Assembly (NCBI GenBank): GCA_013044245.1
Contig: JABEVK010000046.1
Location: 1 to 41,890, forward strand
From: Spirochaetales bacterium
Lineage (GTDB): Bacteria > Spirochaetota > Spirochaetia > JABEVK01
Length of the DNA: 41,890 bases
Direction: 5' to 3'
Shown here piece by piece: positions 23,998-31,427 of this stretch. Position 1 is the first letter of the stretch, and each line of letters opens with the position of its first letter. The translations under genes were made by a program, and so were the position numbers. The notes beneath the pieces are model-generated. The model saw only the letters and a list, made by a program, of their open reading frames with translations. It had not been told where the DNA came from and did no database searches.

Positions 23998-26900
23998 ATG
24001 AAATACGAAGCAATCAACTGGGAAGGCGCTCTGATCGGCCCGGAGACCCTCGAAAAGATCGTCGATGAAAACGCGATCAAGGGGCAGAAAAGCGGCGACT
24101 TCGGCCTGAAGGGCAAGGTACGCGACGAGATTGAGGAAGCCTGGACCGAAGCAAAGGCACAGTGGTCGCTTTTTTCAATTCGTCGCGCCCGCGAGGACGC
24201 AAAAGACGCCTACGGCACGAGCCGCACCCGTCAGTCCTGGATTATTCCTTTTTTTTCGCTTCTCGGCTACGAACTGGAAAACGCCGCGGCCGTAGAGGTT
24301 GCCGGCAAAAGCTTCGCCATTAGTCACCGGGCCGCAGGCCGCGTGTGCCCGGTGCACATTGTAGGCTTCAACGAAAGCCTCGACAAAAAGCGCGATGGGC
24401 CCGCCGGTTCATCAGGTCGTTCGAGCCCCCACAGCCTCGTGCAGGAATACATCAACCTTTCGGACACCCTTTACGCGCTTGTAACCAACGGTCTTACCAT
24501 TCGCCTGCTCCGCGACTCGAGCCGGCTTATCAAGCTTTCGTACCTCGAGTTCAATCTGGAGCGGATTTTCGAGGAAAAACGCTTTGAGGACTTCATAGTC
24601 CTCTTCCGCCTCCTCCACATCAGCCGCTGGCCTGCTGACGCAGACTCGGCCTCCGAATGTCTCCTTGAATTCTATCATCAGGACAGCCTTGAAAACGGGA
24701 GCCGCATTCGCGAAAAACTTTCGGGCGCCGTCATCGACGCAATCATCTACTGGGCCGAAGGACTCCTCAACCACGGCGACAACGGATCTCTCCGCGCACT
24801 GGTTCGATCCGATTCTTCTGCTCCGCGCCTTATGTACGACACCCTCCTCACGCTGGTCTACCGCGTGCTTTTTCTTCTCGTTATCGAGGAACGCAACCTG
24901 ACCCATCAGGAAGGCGCCGACGCGGATTTGAAAAAGCTCTACCGCGACTATTATTCGCTTTCGTCGATCCGCGAACGCTGCCGCTCTGTCTGGAGCGAGG
25001 AAGGCCGTTTCTCGGACTTTTGGGCTACGCTCCTGGACTGCTTTTCGCTCCACGAGGACGGCGAACGTGCCGCTCTCCTTGCCCTCAAACCGCTCGCCGG
25101 CGACCTTTTCTCCGATGCATCCTTTGCCCTTTTCCGCGATCTTTCGATGGACAACGCTTCCTTCGCTCGCGGTCTCAATATGCTCGATTCCTACGAAGAC
25201 GAAAAGCGCGGGGTGCCGGTCCGGGTAAACTACGCGGCGCTCAACGTAGAAGAGTTCGGTTCGATCTACGAAGGACTCCTCGACTTTGACGCCCGCATTC
25301 ACGAAGCCGAAGGTCGCTTCCATTTTGGTTTTACCTCGGGCGACGACCGGGGCAGGAGCGGAAGTCATTACACTCCGGAAGAACTTGTTCAGCCGTTAAT
25401 CGAACACGCCCTCGATCCATTGATCGAACAATGCCTGGCGAAGAACGATCCGGAACAGAGTTTGTTGTCCCTCAAAATTTGCGACGACGCCTGCGGCTCA
25501 GGGCATATTCTGTTGAACGCAGGCCGTCGCGTGGCACTCGAGCTTTCGCGCATCCGCACCAAGGCTGACAATCCTGATCCTGCAAGTTACGGGAAAGCGC
25601 TCCGCGATGTGATCGAGCGCTGTATTTACGGCGTAGACTTGAATCCGCAGGCGGTGAGATTGTGCAAGGTGGCGCTCTGGCTCGAAAGCCACAACCCCGG
25701 CGAAAGCCTCGGCTTTCTCGACCACCACATCAAGTGCGGCGATTCTCTGGTTGGCATTACGCAGGCGAGCGAGCTTCTTGATCCGATTCCGGAAGCCGCC
25801 TTTGCCCAGCGCGACGGCGACGACAAGGAATTTGCAGCGGACCTTCGCAAGCGGCACAAGAAAGAGCTTGGCGAAGCCAGTGCGAAACAGACGATGTTCG
25901 ACTGGCGCACCCAGGTGGGTGAAAACCTGAAGGGTATTATCGAGACGCTTAAAACGGTTTCAAACATGAGCGATGCTACACCGGAAGAGAGCAAACGCAA
26001 AAAGGAAGCCTATTACCTTGCGACCGAAGGCGAAAGCTGGCGCAAGCTCAAGGCCCTCGCGGATATCAAGCTCTCTCCGTTCTTTCTGCCGAAAACGCAA
26101 AGCTCTTCGGTTGTGACGGAACAAGTGTACCGCGATTTTCTGAACGGCAAAGAAGACCTTACCGACCATCCGATCGCCGAAGCCGCCGCAAGCGTAGCCA
26201 GCACCCGGCGCTTCTTCCACTGGTTCCTCGAGTTCGCCGAAGTGATGCAGGAAGGCGGCTTCGACTGCTTCCTGGGGAACCCGCCGTTCTTGGGTGGAAA
26301 AAGAATTTCTTCGAATTTCGGCCTTGATTATGGAGGATATCTGAAACACGTTTTCCCCGAAAAGGGCTCATCGGACTTGGTAGGTTTCTTTGTAAGACGA
26401 AATTACACTTTGCTTAAACCAAATCGGTCTCTGGGAACACTTTCGACAAATACAATTGCACAAGGCGATACCCGTGAGGTGTGTCTTGATTACCTTCTGA
26501 AAAAGGGTGCTACAATCCACTATGCAGTTCGAAGCCGTCCCTGGCCGGGGGAAGCTGCTGTCGAGGTTAGTTTGTTAACCATTCATAACGCTACATGGAA
26601 AGGACGTATCATTCTTGATAATAAAAATGTTGACTTTATATCCAGTTATCTTGATGACCAAATTGATATAGGTAATCCCTATCAGTTGTTTCAAAACTCA
26701 TTGAAGAGTTTTCAAGGGACAATCGTTGTTGGTGAAGGATTTATTCTCTCAGATAGTGAAGCAAAGCAATTAATGGCGAATAATCCAAAAAACCGAGATG
26801 TAATTCAACCATATATTAATGGTGATGATTTAAACTCTCGTTCAGATCAAAGTCCCAGCAGATGGATCATCAATATGCGCGATTGGCCTTATGATCGGGC

Positions 26901-27975
26901 GACAGCTCCGCAAGGATATGAAGGTCCCGTTGCAAGTGATTATCCTGAATGCCTTGACATACTCATCGAACGGGTAAAACCGCAACGGGATGAGATTGTA
27001 GCTCGTGGCAAGCAAATACATGAATATGATTTCTGGAAATTCTGGGATCGACGAGACCTCCTCTACCGCACCATCGCGCCGTTGGAACGGGTGATGGTGA
27101 TCGTTCTTCACACAAAAGGTTTTTATCTGTCTTTTGTAGCAAAAGAAATTGTTTTTTCACATGCATTGGCAGTTTTTGCATTTGATAAGTACACTGATTA
27201 TTCAGTTTGTTGTTCATCATTTCTTGAATACTGGGCATGGAAAAATAGTTCAACCTTGGGAGGAGGAACTCTCCGTTTTAGTCCGTCTGAAGCCTTCGAA
27301 ACCTTCCCCTTTCCTCCCGGATTCGAGCCGAACCGGGATCTTGGTGTCTCCGTGCCTTCGTGTGATGCATCCTCCCCTCTCTCACACAAAGACGCAACGG
27401 CTCAAAGGGGAACCGGAGCGGGCAACGAAACTCGCACTTCCTCCGTGCCTCCGGTTGACACATCCCTCCGCGCGCGGCTCGAAACCCTCGGGGAGCGGCT
27501 CGACGCAGACCGGCGGGAGATCATGCTGAGGCTCGACATCGGCCTTACCAAACTCTACAACCTCTACCACAACCCGGGCATCTCCGTAACCGCAGTCGTC
27601 AAGGAAGCTAAGTGCCTTGAAGCCGACGCAAACTGGGCCGTCGAAAAAATCACCGCACTCCGTTCGCTCCACAAAACAATCGACGAAACCGTCCGCGACG
27701 CCTACGGCTGGCACGACATCCCCCTCCAGCACGGCTTCCACGAACTCGAATTCCTTCCCGAAAACGACCGCACCCGTTACACCATCTCCACTGCCGCACG
27801 CAAAATCATTCTCGCGGAATTGCTCAAACTCAACCACGCACGGCATGCAGAAGAAGTAGCGGCAGGACTCGTTGATGAAGATGGCAAAGTGCTGAAGAAA
27901 AACTCACACGGAGCCACAAAGCCACAGAAGAAAAAGAAAGAGGTAAAGGACGAGGGACAGGGGCAGATGTTTTAA
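23998..27975 (+). CDS. Eco57I/PglX-like adenine-specific DNA methyltransferase
   Basis: A 1325-aa class I SAM-dependent N6-adenine methyltransferase. The SAM loop is DDACGSGHILLNA (about 496), followed by YGVDLNPQAVRLCKVALW and CGDSLVG, and the catalytic motif is NPPF (761-764). Residues 1-490 form a long helical domain as in type IIG/PglX/DrmMI proteins; I see no clear PD-(D/E)XK nuclease there. A target-recognition region (about 765-1110) and a coiled C-terminal part (1155-1310) follow. The target-recognition part is AT-rich against a GC-rich gene. Residues about 1112-1155 and 1302-1312 are encoded by palindromic repeats. It is third of the defence-type genes, with a weak start context (AAGTAGG). 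Confidence 0.9.
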   Translation: MKYEAINWEGALIGPETLEKIVDENAIKGQKSGDFGLKGKVRDEIEEAWTEAKAQWSLFSIRRAREDAKDAYGTSRTRQSWIIPFFSLLGYELENAAAVEVAGKSFAISHRAAGRVCPVHIVGFNESLDKKRDGPAGSSGRSSPHSLVQEYINLSDTLYALVTNGLTIRLLRDSSRLIKLSYLEFNLERIFEEKRFEDFIVLFRLLHISRWPADADSASECLLEFYHQDSLENGSRIREKLSGAVIDAIIYWAEGLLNHGDNGSLRALVRSDSSAPRLMYDTLLTLVYRVLFLLVIEERNLTHQEGADADLKKLYRDYYSLSSIRERCRSVWSEEGRFSDFWATLLDCFSLHEDGERAALLALKPLAGDLFSDASFALFRDLSMDNASFARGLNMLDSYEDEKRGVPVRVNYAALNVEEFGSIYEGLLDFDARIHEAEGRFHFGFTSGDDRGRSGSHYTPEELVQPLIEHALDPLIEQCLAKNDPEQSLLSLKICDDACGSGHILLNAGRRVALELSRIRTKADNPDPASYGKALRDVIERCIYGVDLNPQAVRLCKVALWLESHNPGESLGFLDHHIKCGDSLVGITQASELLDPIPEAAFAQRDGDDKEFAADLRKRHKKELGEASAKQTMFDWRTQVGENLKGIIETLKTVSNMSDATPEESKRKKEAYYLATEGESWRKLKALADIKLSPFFLPKTQSSSVVTEQVYRDFLNGKEDLTDHPIAEAAASVASTRRFFHWFLEFAEVMQEGGFDCFLGNPPFLGGKRISSNFGLDYGGYLKHVFPEKGSSDLVGFFVRRNYTLLKPNRSLGTLSTNTIAQGDTREVCLDYLLKKGATIHYAVRSRPWPGEAAVEVSLLTIHNATWKGRIILDNKNVDFISSYLDDQIDIGNPYQLFQNSLKSFQGTIVVGEGFILSDSEAKQLMANNPKNRDVIQPYINGDDLNSRSDQSPSRWIINMRDWPYDRATAPQGYEGPVASDYPECLDILIERVKPQRDEIVARGKQIHEYDFWKFWDRRDLLYRTIAPLERVMVIVLHTKGFYLSFVAKEIVFSHALAVFAFDKYTDYSVCCSSFLEYWAWKNSSTLGGGTLRFSPSEAFETFPFPPGFEPNRDLGVSVPSCDASSPLSHKDATAQRGTGAGNETRTSSVPPVDTSLRARLETLGERLDADRREIMLRLDIGLTKLYNLYHNPGISVTAVVKEAKCLEADANWAVEKITALRSLHKTIDETVRDAYGWHDIPLQHGFHELEFLPENDRTRYTISTAARKIILAELLKLNHARHAEEVAAGLVDEDGKVLKKNSHGATKPQKKKKEVKDEGQGQMF
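27340..27460. repeat. Palindromic-repeat cluster, copy 3 (inside methyltransferase)
   Basis: Three arm-like segments lie in a row. A right-type arm is at 27340-27364 (complement 19/25 like the left arm of copy 2). A left-type arm is at 27383-27407 (19/25). A weaker right-type arm, CTCCGTGCCTCCGG, is near 27440-27453. They are translated in frame as a low-complexity linker that includes SHKDATAQRG. Confidence 0.75.
27905..27929 (+). repeat. Palindromic-repeat half-element, copy 4 (methyltransferase C-terminus)
   Basis: CACACGGAGCCACAAAGCC and following bases match the left arm of copy 2 at 18/25. It is read in frame as SHGATKPQ just before the lysine-rich C-terminal tail. Confidence 0.65.
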
Positions 27976-28018
27976 AATGCGAAAAGCGATATCGCCCCTG
28001 GCGGGACGGTCATCCGAC

Positions 28019-28039
28019 GGGGAGGCCTTTAGCCTCCCC
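28019..28039. terminator. Stem-loop between the methyltransferase and typA
   Basis: GGGGAGGC / GCCTCCCC with a CTTTA loop lies 43 nt after the methyltransferase stop and 16 nt after the typA stop on the other strand. It is a strong perfect hairpin serving convergent genes, but neither side has a U-tract. Confidence 0.55.
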
Positions 28040-28055
28040 GCCAGAAATGCGGTGC

Positions 28056-29897
28056 TTAATCGTCGGCTTTTTGTGAACGCTTTTCGGCAATGCGGCGCGC
28101 GTTTTGGTCGAGAACGAACTTGCGAAGGCGCAGATGCTTGGGTGTAACCTCAAGCAGTTCATCGTCACGAAGAAAGTTCAAACAGGCCTCGAGCGTCATG
28201 GGCTGAACGGGCGTCAATGTGATGTTGTCGTCTTTGCCAGCGGCCCGCATGTTCGAGAGCTTTTTCTCTTTGGTGATGTTGACGTCAAGGTCGATCTCGC
28301 GGTTGTGCTCACCCACGATCATGCCTTCGTAGACACTATCGCCGGGGACGACAAAGATACGCCCGCGCGGTTCGAGGTGGAAGATGCCGTAGGCTACGGC
28401 GTCGCCCTGGCGGTCGGCAACAAGCGAACCATTCGAGCGCGAGGGAATTTCGCCACGAAAATCTTCGTAACCGGCCAGGTAGCTGTTCATCAGGCCGGTA
28501 CCCTTGGTGTCGGTCAAAAACTCGTCACGGTAGCCGATAAGAGCGCGGCTCGGGGCCGAAAACTCTAAGCGAACACGGCCTGAACCATGGTTTACCATGT
28601 TGGTCATGCGGCATTTTCGCTTGGAAAGTTTTTCGGTCACGATGCCGGTGTAGGTTTCTTCGCAGTCGATGAACAGGTGCTCGATCGGCTCTTTCTTTTT
28701 GCCATCGATAGTCTTGAGAATGACACGGGGGCGGCCAACGCCAAACTCGAAGCCCTCGCGGCGCATCGTCTCGATGATGATCGCCATTTGAAACTCGCCT
28801 CGGCCTTTGACCGTAAAGCTTTCTTTGTCAGGGCTTTCTTCAACACGGATCGCGACGTTGCCAAGGGCCTCGCGTTCAAGCCGCTCTTTGATCTTGCCGG
28901 GCTGGACGAACTTACCTTCTTGTCCAGCAAAGGGGCTGGAGTTGCGGTAGAAATTCATGGCCACGGTGGGCTCGTCGACGGTAAGTCGTTTGAGGGCGGC
29001 TGGGCTTTCACGGGTGGCAATGGTGTCGCCGATCTTTACGTCGGTAACCCCGGACAAGATGATGATGTCGCCAGGCTCGGCAGTGTCCGAATCGGCCAAG
29101 TTGACGCCGTTGTAGACCTGAAGTTTGGTAACTTTGAGTGGAACTGGGTTGCCTGACTCGCCGACGCAGACCAAGGCGTCACCACTTTTGGCGCGACCGT
29201 GGTGCACTTTGCCCACGGCGAGGCGGCCCAGGTAGTCGCTGTAGTCCAGGTCGCTGACCAACATCTGAAAAGGGGCGTCGGCGTCATACGCTGGGCCGGG
29301 CAGGTGGTCAACAATGGCGTCGAACAAGACCTTGAGGTCAGTGCCCTTTTCTTCGAGGGTCTTTTGGGCAATGCCCTGGCGGCCGATGGCATAAAAGACC
29401 GGAAACTCCAGCTGAGCTTCATCGGCGTCCAAGTCAATAAATAGGTCGTAAACTTCGTTGAGAACGGCCTGAGGGCGGGCATCGCCGCGGTCAATCTTGT
29501 TGACGACGACAATGATAGGAAGGCGTGACTCGAGGGCCTTTTTGAGCACAAAGCGGGTTTGGGGGAGTGGACCTTCGCTGGCGTCGACCAGCAGGATGGC
29601 GCCGTCAACCATCGAAAGGGCGCGTTCTACCTCCCCGCCGAAGTCGGAGTGGCCGGGGGTGTCGATGATGTTGATTTTGACATTGCGCCAGCGAATGGCA
29701 CAGTTTTTGGCTGCGATCGTGATACCACGCTCTTTTTCGAGGTCCATGCGGTCCATGACGCGTTCAGCGACGTCTTGATTTTCACGGAAGGTGCCGCTCT
29801 GGCGGAACAATTGGTCGACAAGGGTTGTTTTGCCGTGGTCGACGTGAGCGATGATGGCGATATTGCGGATCGCCGGGTTGACGGTGGGAGTTTTCAT
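28056..29897 (-). CDS. typA: Ribosome-associated GTPase TypA/BipA
   Basis: A translational GTPase of the EF-G superfamily that helps 50S assembly and stress adaptation. The 613-aa length is normal. Visible motifs are G1 AHVDHGKT (18-25), ERGITI (switch I), DTPGHSDFGGEVERAL (G3), NKID (G4), and the C-terminal BipA signatures SRALIGYRDEFLTDTKGTG and VEGMIVGEHNR-like (here YEGMIVGEHNRE). I chose the ATG at 29897 with AGGGGA 3 nt upstream; the frame is open further upstream, but the promoter overlaps that part. It is a chromosomal housekeeping gene and marks the right edge of the accessory island. Confidence 0.97.
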   Translation of the reverse strand: MKTPTVNPAIRNIAIIAHVDHGKTTLVDQLFRQSGTFRENQDVAERVMDRMDLEKERGITIAAKNCAIRWRNVKINIIDTPGHSDFGGEVERALSMVDGAILLVDASEGPLPQTRFVLKKALESRLPIIVVVNKIDRGDARPQAVLNEVYDLFIDLDADEAQLEFPVFYAIGRQGIAQKTLEEKGTDLKVLFDAIVDHLPGPAYDADAPFQMLVSDLDYSDYLGRLAVGKVHHGRAKSGDALVCVGESGNPVPLKVTKLQVYNGVNLADSDTAEPGDIIILSGVTDVKIGDTIATRESPAALKRLTVDEPTVAMNFYRNSSPFAGQEGKFVQPGKIKERLEREALGNVAIRVEESPDKESFTVKGRGEFQMAIIIETMRREGFEFGVGRPRVILKTIDGKKKEPIEHLFIDCEETYTGIVTEKLSKRKCRMTNMVNHGSGRVRLEFSAPSRALIGYRDEFLTDTKGTGLMNSYLAGYEDFRGEIPSRSNGSLVADRQGDAVAYGIFHLEPRGRIFVVPGDSVYEGMIVGEHNREIDLDVNITKEKKLSNMRAAGKDDNITLTPVQPMTLEACLNFLRDDELLEVTPKHLRLRKFVLDQNARRIAEKRSQKADD

Positions 29898-29906
29898 GTG
29901 TCCCCT

Positions 29907-29935
29907 GTTGTACCATAAAGGCAAAGGACTGTCAG
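29907..29935 (-). promoter_or_regulatory. Promoter of typA with a very short leader
   Basis: CTGACA (complement of 29930-29935), a 17-nt spacer and TACAAC (29907-29912) lie 9 nt before the ATG. The leader would be about 2-3 nt, although AGGGGA lies between the -10 and the ATG. Confidence 0.6.
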
Positions 29936-30019
29936 GGGGGAGGCAACACCAAAGGCCACCGAGAAACCTCGTTCTGACATTTTTGAACACTCCGGAAGAT
30001 TTGAAGTGCTAGAACAGTC

Positions 30020-30048
30020 TTGACCTCACTGCCGCTGCTTAGTAATTT
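30020..30048 (+). promoter_or_regulatory. Promoter of the ArsR-type gene, leaderless arrangement
   Basis: TTGACC (30020-30025), a 17-nt spacer and TAATTT (30043-30048) are followed 7 nt later by the ATG at 30056. There is no Shine-Dalgarno in between. Confidence 0.6.
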
Positions 30049-30055
30049 GTAATTA

Positions 30056-30415
30056 ATGGTTAAAACACGGATTCCGAATCCCCAGGCGATCAACCAGCAA
30101 GCCGAGGTTTTTCAGGCTCTTTCGAGTCCTGCCCGACTCGTCGTTCTCCAGGCTTTGCGTTGGGGTGAGTATTCGGTCAACGAACTCGTAGATATTTTGG
30201 CCGATTTGCAATGCGCCTGCTCCGCAGAACGGACGAATATCTCAAAACACTTGAGCGTTTTGCGTCAGTTAGGCTTGGTCGAGGTTCGTGAAGAAGGCCA
30301 AAAGCGCTTGTACCGGCTGGGACAGTCTAAGCTGGTCGAGAGTCTTCTCGCCGATGACTTGTGGGGTTGGCAGAACGAGCCTCGTCCTCCTGAAAGCAAT
30401 TGTTGCAGGGTGTGA
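30056..30415 (+). CDS. ArsR-family transcriptional regulator
   Basis: A 119-aa winged-helix repressor: FQALSSPARLVVLQALRWGE, then ELVDILADLQCACSAERTNISKHLSVLRQLGLV (shown as family pattern) with the recognition helix in TNISKHLSVL, and the wing VREEGQKRLYRL. A CxC pair lies just before the recognition helix and a vicinal NCC lies at the C-terminus. This is reminiscent of the cysteine sensing sites of ArsR/SmtB proteins, so a thiophilic metal or metalloid signal is possible. No obvious target gene of metal resistance lies next to it; typA is divergent and a lipoprotein gene with its own promoter follows. Confidence 0.85.
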   Translation: MVKTRIPNPQAINQQAEVFQALSSPARLVVLQALRWGEYSVNELVDILADLQCACSAERTNISKHLSVLRQLGLVEVREEGQKRLYRLGQSKLVESLLADDLWGWQNEPRPPESNCCRV

Positions 30416-30456
30416 GTACCCCTGCCCCGGTTCAATCGGTCAGGCAGATTCTTTCA

Positions 30457-30485
30457 TTGACGTAGAAGTTGAGCCAGCTTAGAAT
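30457..30485 (+). promoter_or_regulatory. Promoter of the lipoprotein-cyclase operon, leaderless arrangement
   Basis: TTGACG (30457-30462), a 17-nt spacer and TAGAAT (30480-30485) are followed after 6 nt (TATTCC) by the ATG at 30492. Both boxes match 5 of 6 consensus bases. Confidence 0.75.
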
Positions 30486-30491
30486 TATTCC

Positions 30492-31427
30492 ATGAAAATG
30501 CCTCACCAGCTTGTGTTTGTTTCGGCTGTTATAGCTCTTGTGTTCGGGGTGTCTTCCTGCGGTGCAAAGGCTCCAGGGAACGCGCCTTCCGCCGCGGGTT
30601 TTCGTCAAGAGACCTTGCAAGGTCAGGCCGTCATTTTTGATGAGTATGCACAAGACGATGCCTTGGCTATTAGCGTTAAGGGTGTACCTCCAGAACCACA
30701 AGGGTTTGTGTTGCAGGGCTGGTTGTTGGGGCCTTCCTCTGCCCTTAATTTGGGGCTTTTGACCCCAAAAAAGGGGAGGATCGATTTTCACTGGAATTCT
30801 CCCCAGGGTAAAAATCTTGTTCATGAGTACACTAAGGTTGAAGCAACTTGGGAACCAGTCTCGGTTCGTAACTCTCCTACGGGGAAAGTTGTCTTTTCTG
30901 GTAAGATCCCGCTTTTAGGACAGCAGTTATTTCAGCAAACCGGAAAAGCACCCCAAGCCCCGGCAATTGGTCTTCAAAGTCAGGTGGATTTGTCAGCGGA
31001 ACATGCGGGTATGGCCAGGGCCGCCGCTCAACTTGAAGATTGGAGTGAGATGAAAGCACACCTGGAGCACGTGATCAATATCCTTGAAGGTCGGCACGGG
31101 GCGTTATTTGGCGACTATCTGGGAACGGGTGTTCCCCAAAACCCTGGTGACGGCTGGGGGGCAAAGACCTACGCTGAAGAGGTCAAAAACCTCCTCTCAT
31201 CGGCGGGGCAAAACTCCGTGAATGCAGTTTACCAGAAATTTCAAGCCGAGACCTCCGCGGTAGAGAACACTTGTTTAGCGATGTTGAAACACTTTCAAGT
31301 GACAAAAGTCCCTACGCTTCTGGCGGAGTTAACCAAAACGGTCAATCAGTTGAAAGCAGGTCCGGCTCACCAGTTATATCAATTTGCCCAACAAACTTTG
31401 ACCATACCGCTGGAAAGCCCGCAGTGA
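30492..31427 (+). CDS. Lipoprotein with RskA-like anti-sigma domain and C-terminal helical domain
   Basis: A 311-aa protein with a lipoprotein signal peptide (hydrophobic core AVIALVFGV, lipobox VSSC, Cys 23). Residues about 50-145 resemble the periplasmic domain of RskA-type anti-sigma factors: a 'GWLLGPSSALNLGLL' strand pattern and a final 'SPTGKVVFSGKIP' where RskA has 'PTGPVVLxG'. The second half contains HLEHVINILEG and QNPGDGWG; a similar 'AEHVINI.EG ... NPGDG.G' pattern exists in other uncharacterised proteins as I recall. Here it is detached from any cytoplasmic sigma-binding part. Its stop overlaps the start of the cyclase gene (GTGA at 31424-31427), so it may act as an extracytoplasmic partner of the cyclase sensor domain. 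That is inference. Confidence 0.7.
   Translation: MKMPHQLVFVSAVIALVFGVSSCGAKAPGNAPSAAGFRQETLQGQAVIFDEYAQDDALAISVKGVPPEPQGFVLQGWLLGPSSALNLGLLTPKKGRIDFHWNSPQGKNLVHEYTKVEATWEPVSVRNSPTGKVVFSGKIPLLGQQLFQQTGKAPQAPAIGLQSQVDLSAEHAGMARAAAQLEDWSEMKAHLEHVINILEGRHGALFGDYLGTGVPQNPGDGWGAKTYAEEVKNLLSSAGQNSVNAVYQKFQAETSAVENTCLAMLKHFQVTKVPTLLAELTKTVNQLKAGPAHQLYQFAQQTLTIPLESPQ

Noticed and set aside
24412-25368. A 318-codon open frame on the minus strand inside the methyltransferase gene
   Set aside because: It is antisense to a well-supported domain, has no start context and arises from the GC-rich codon bias of the plus-strand gene.
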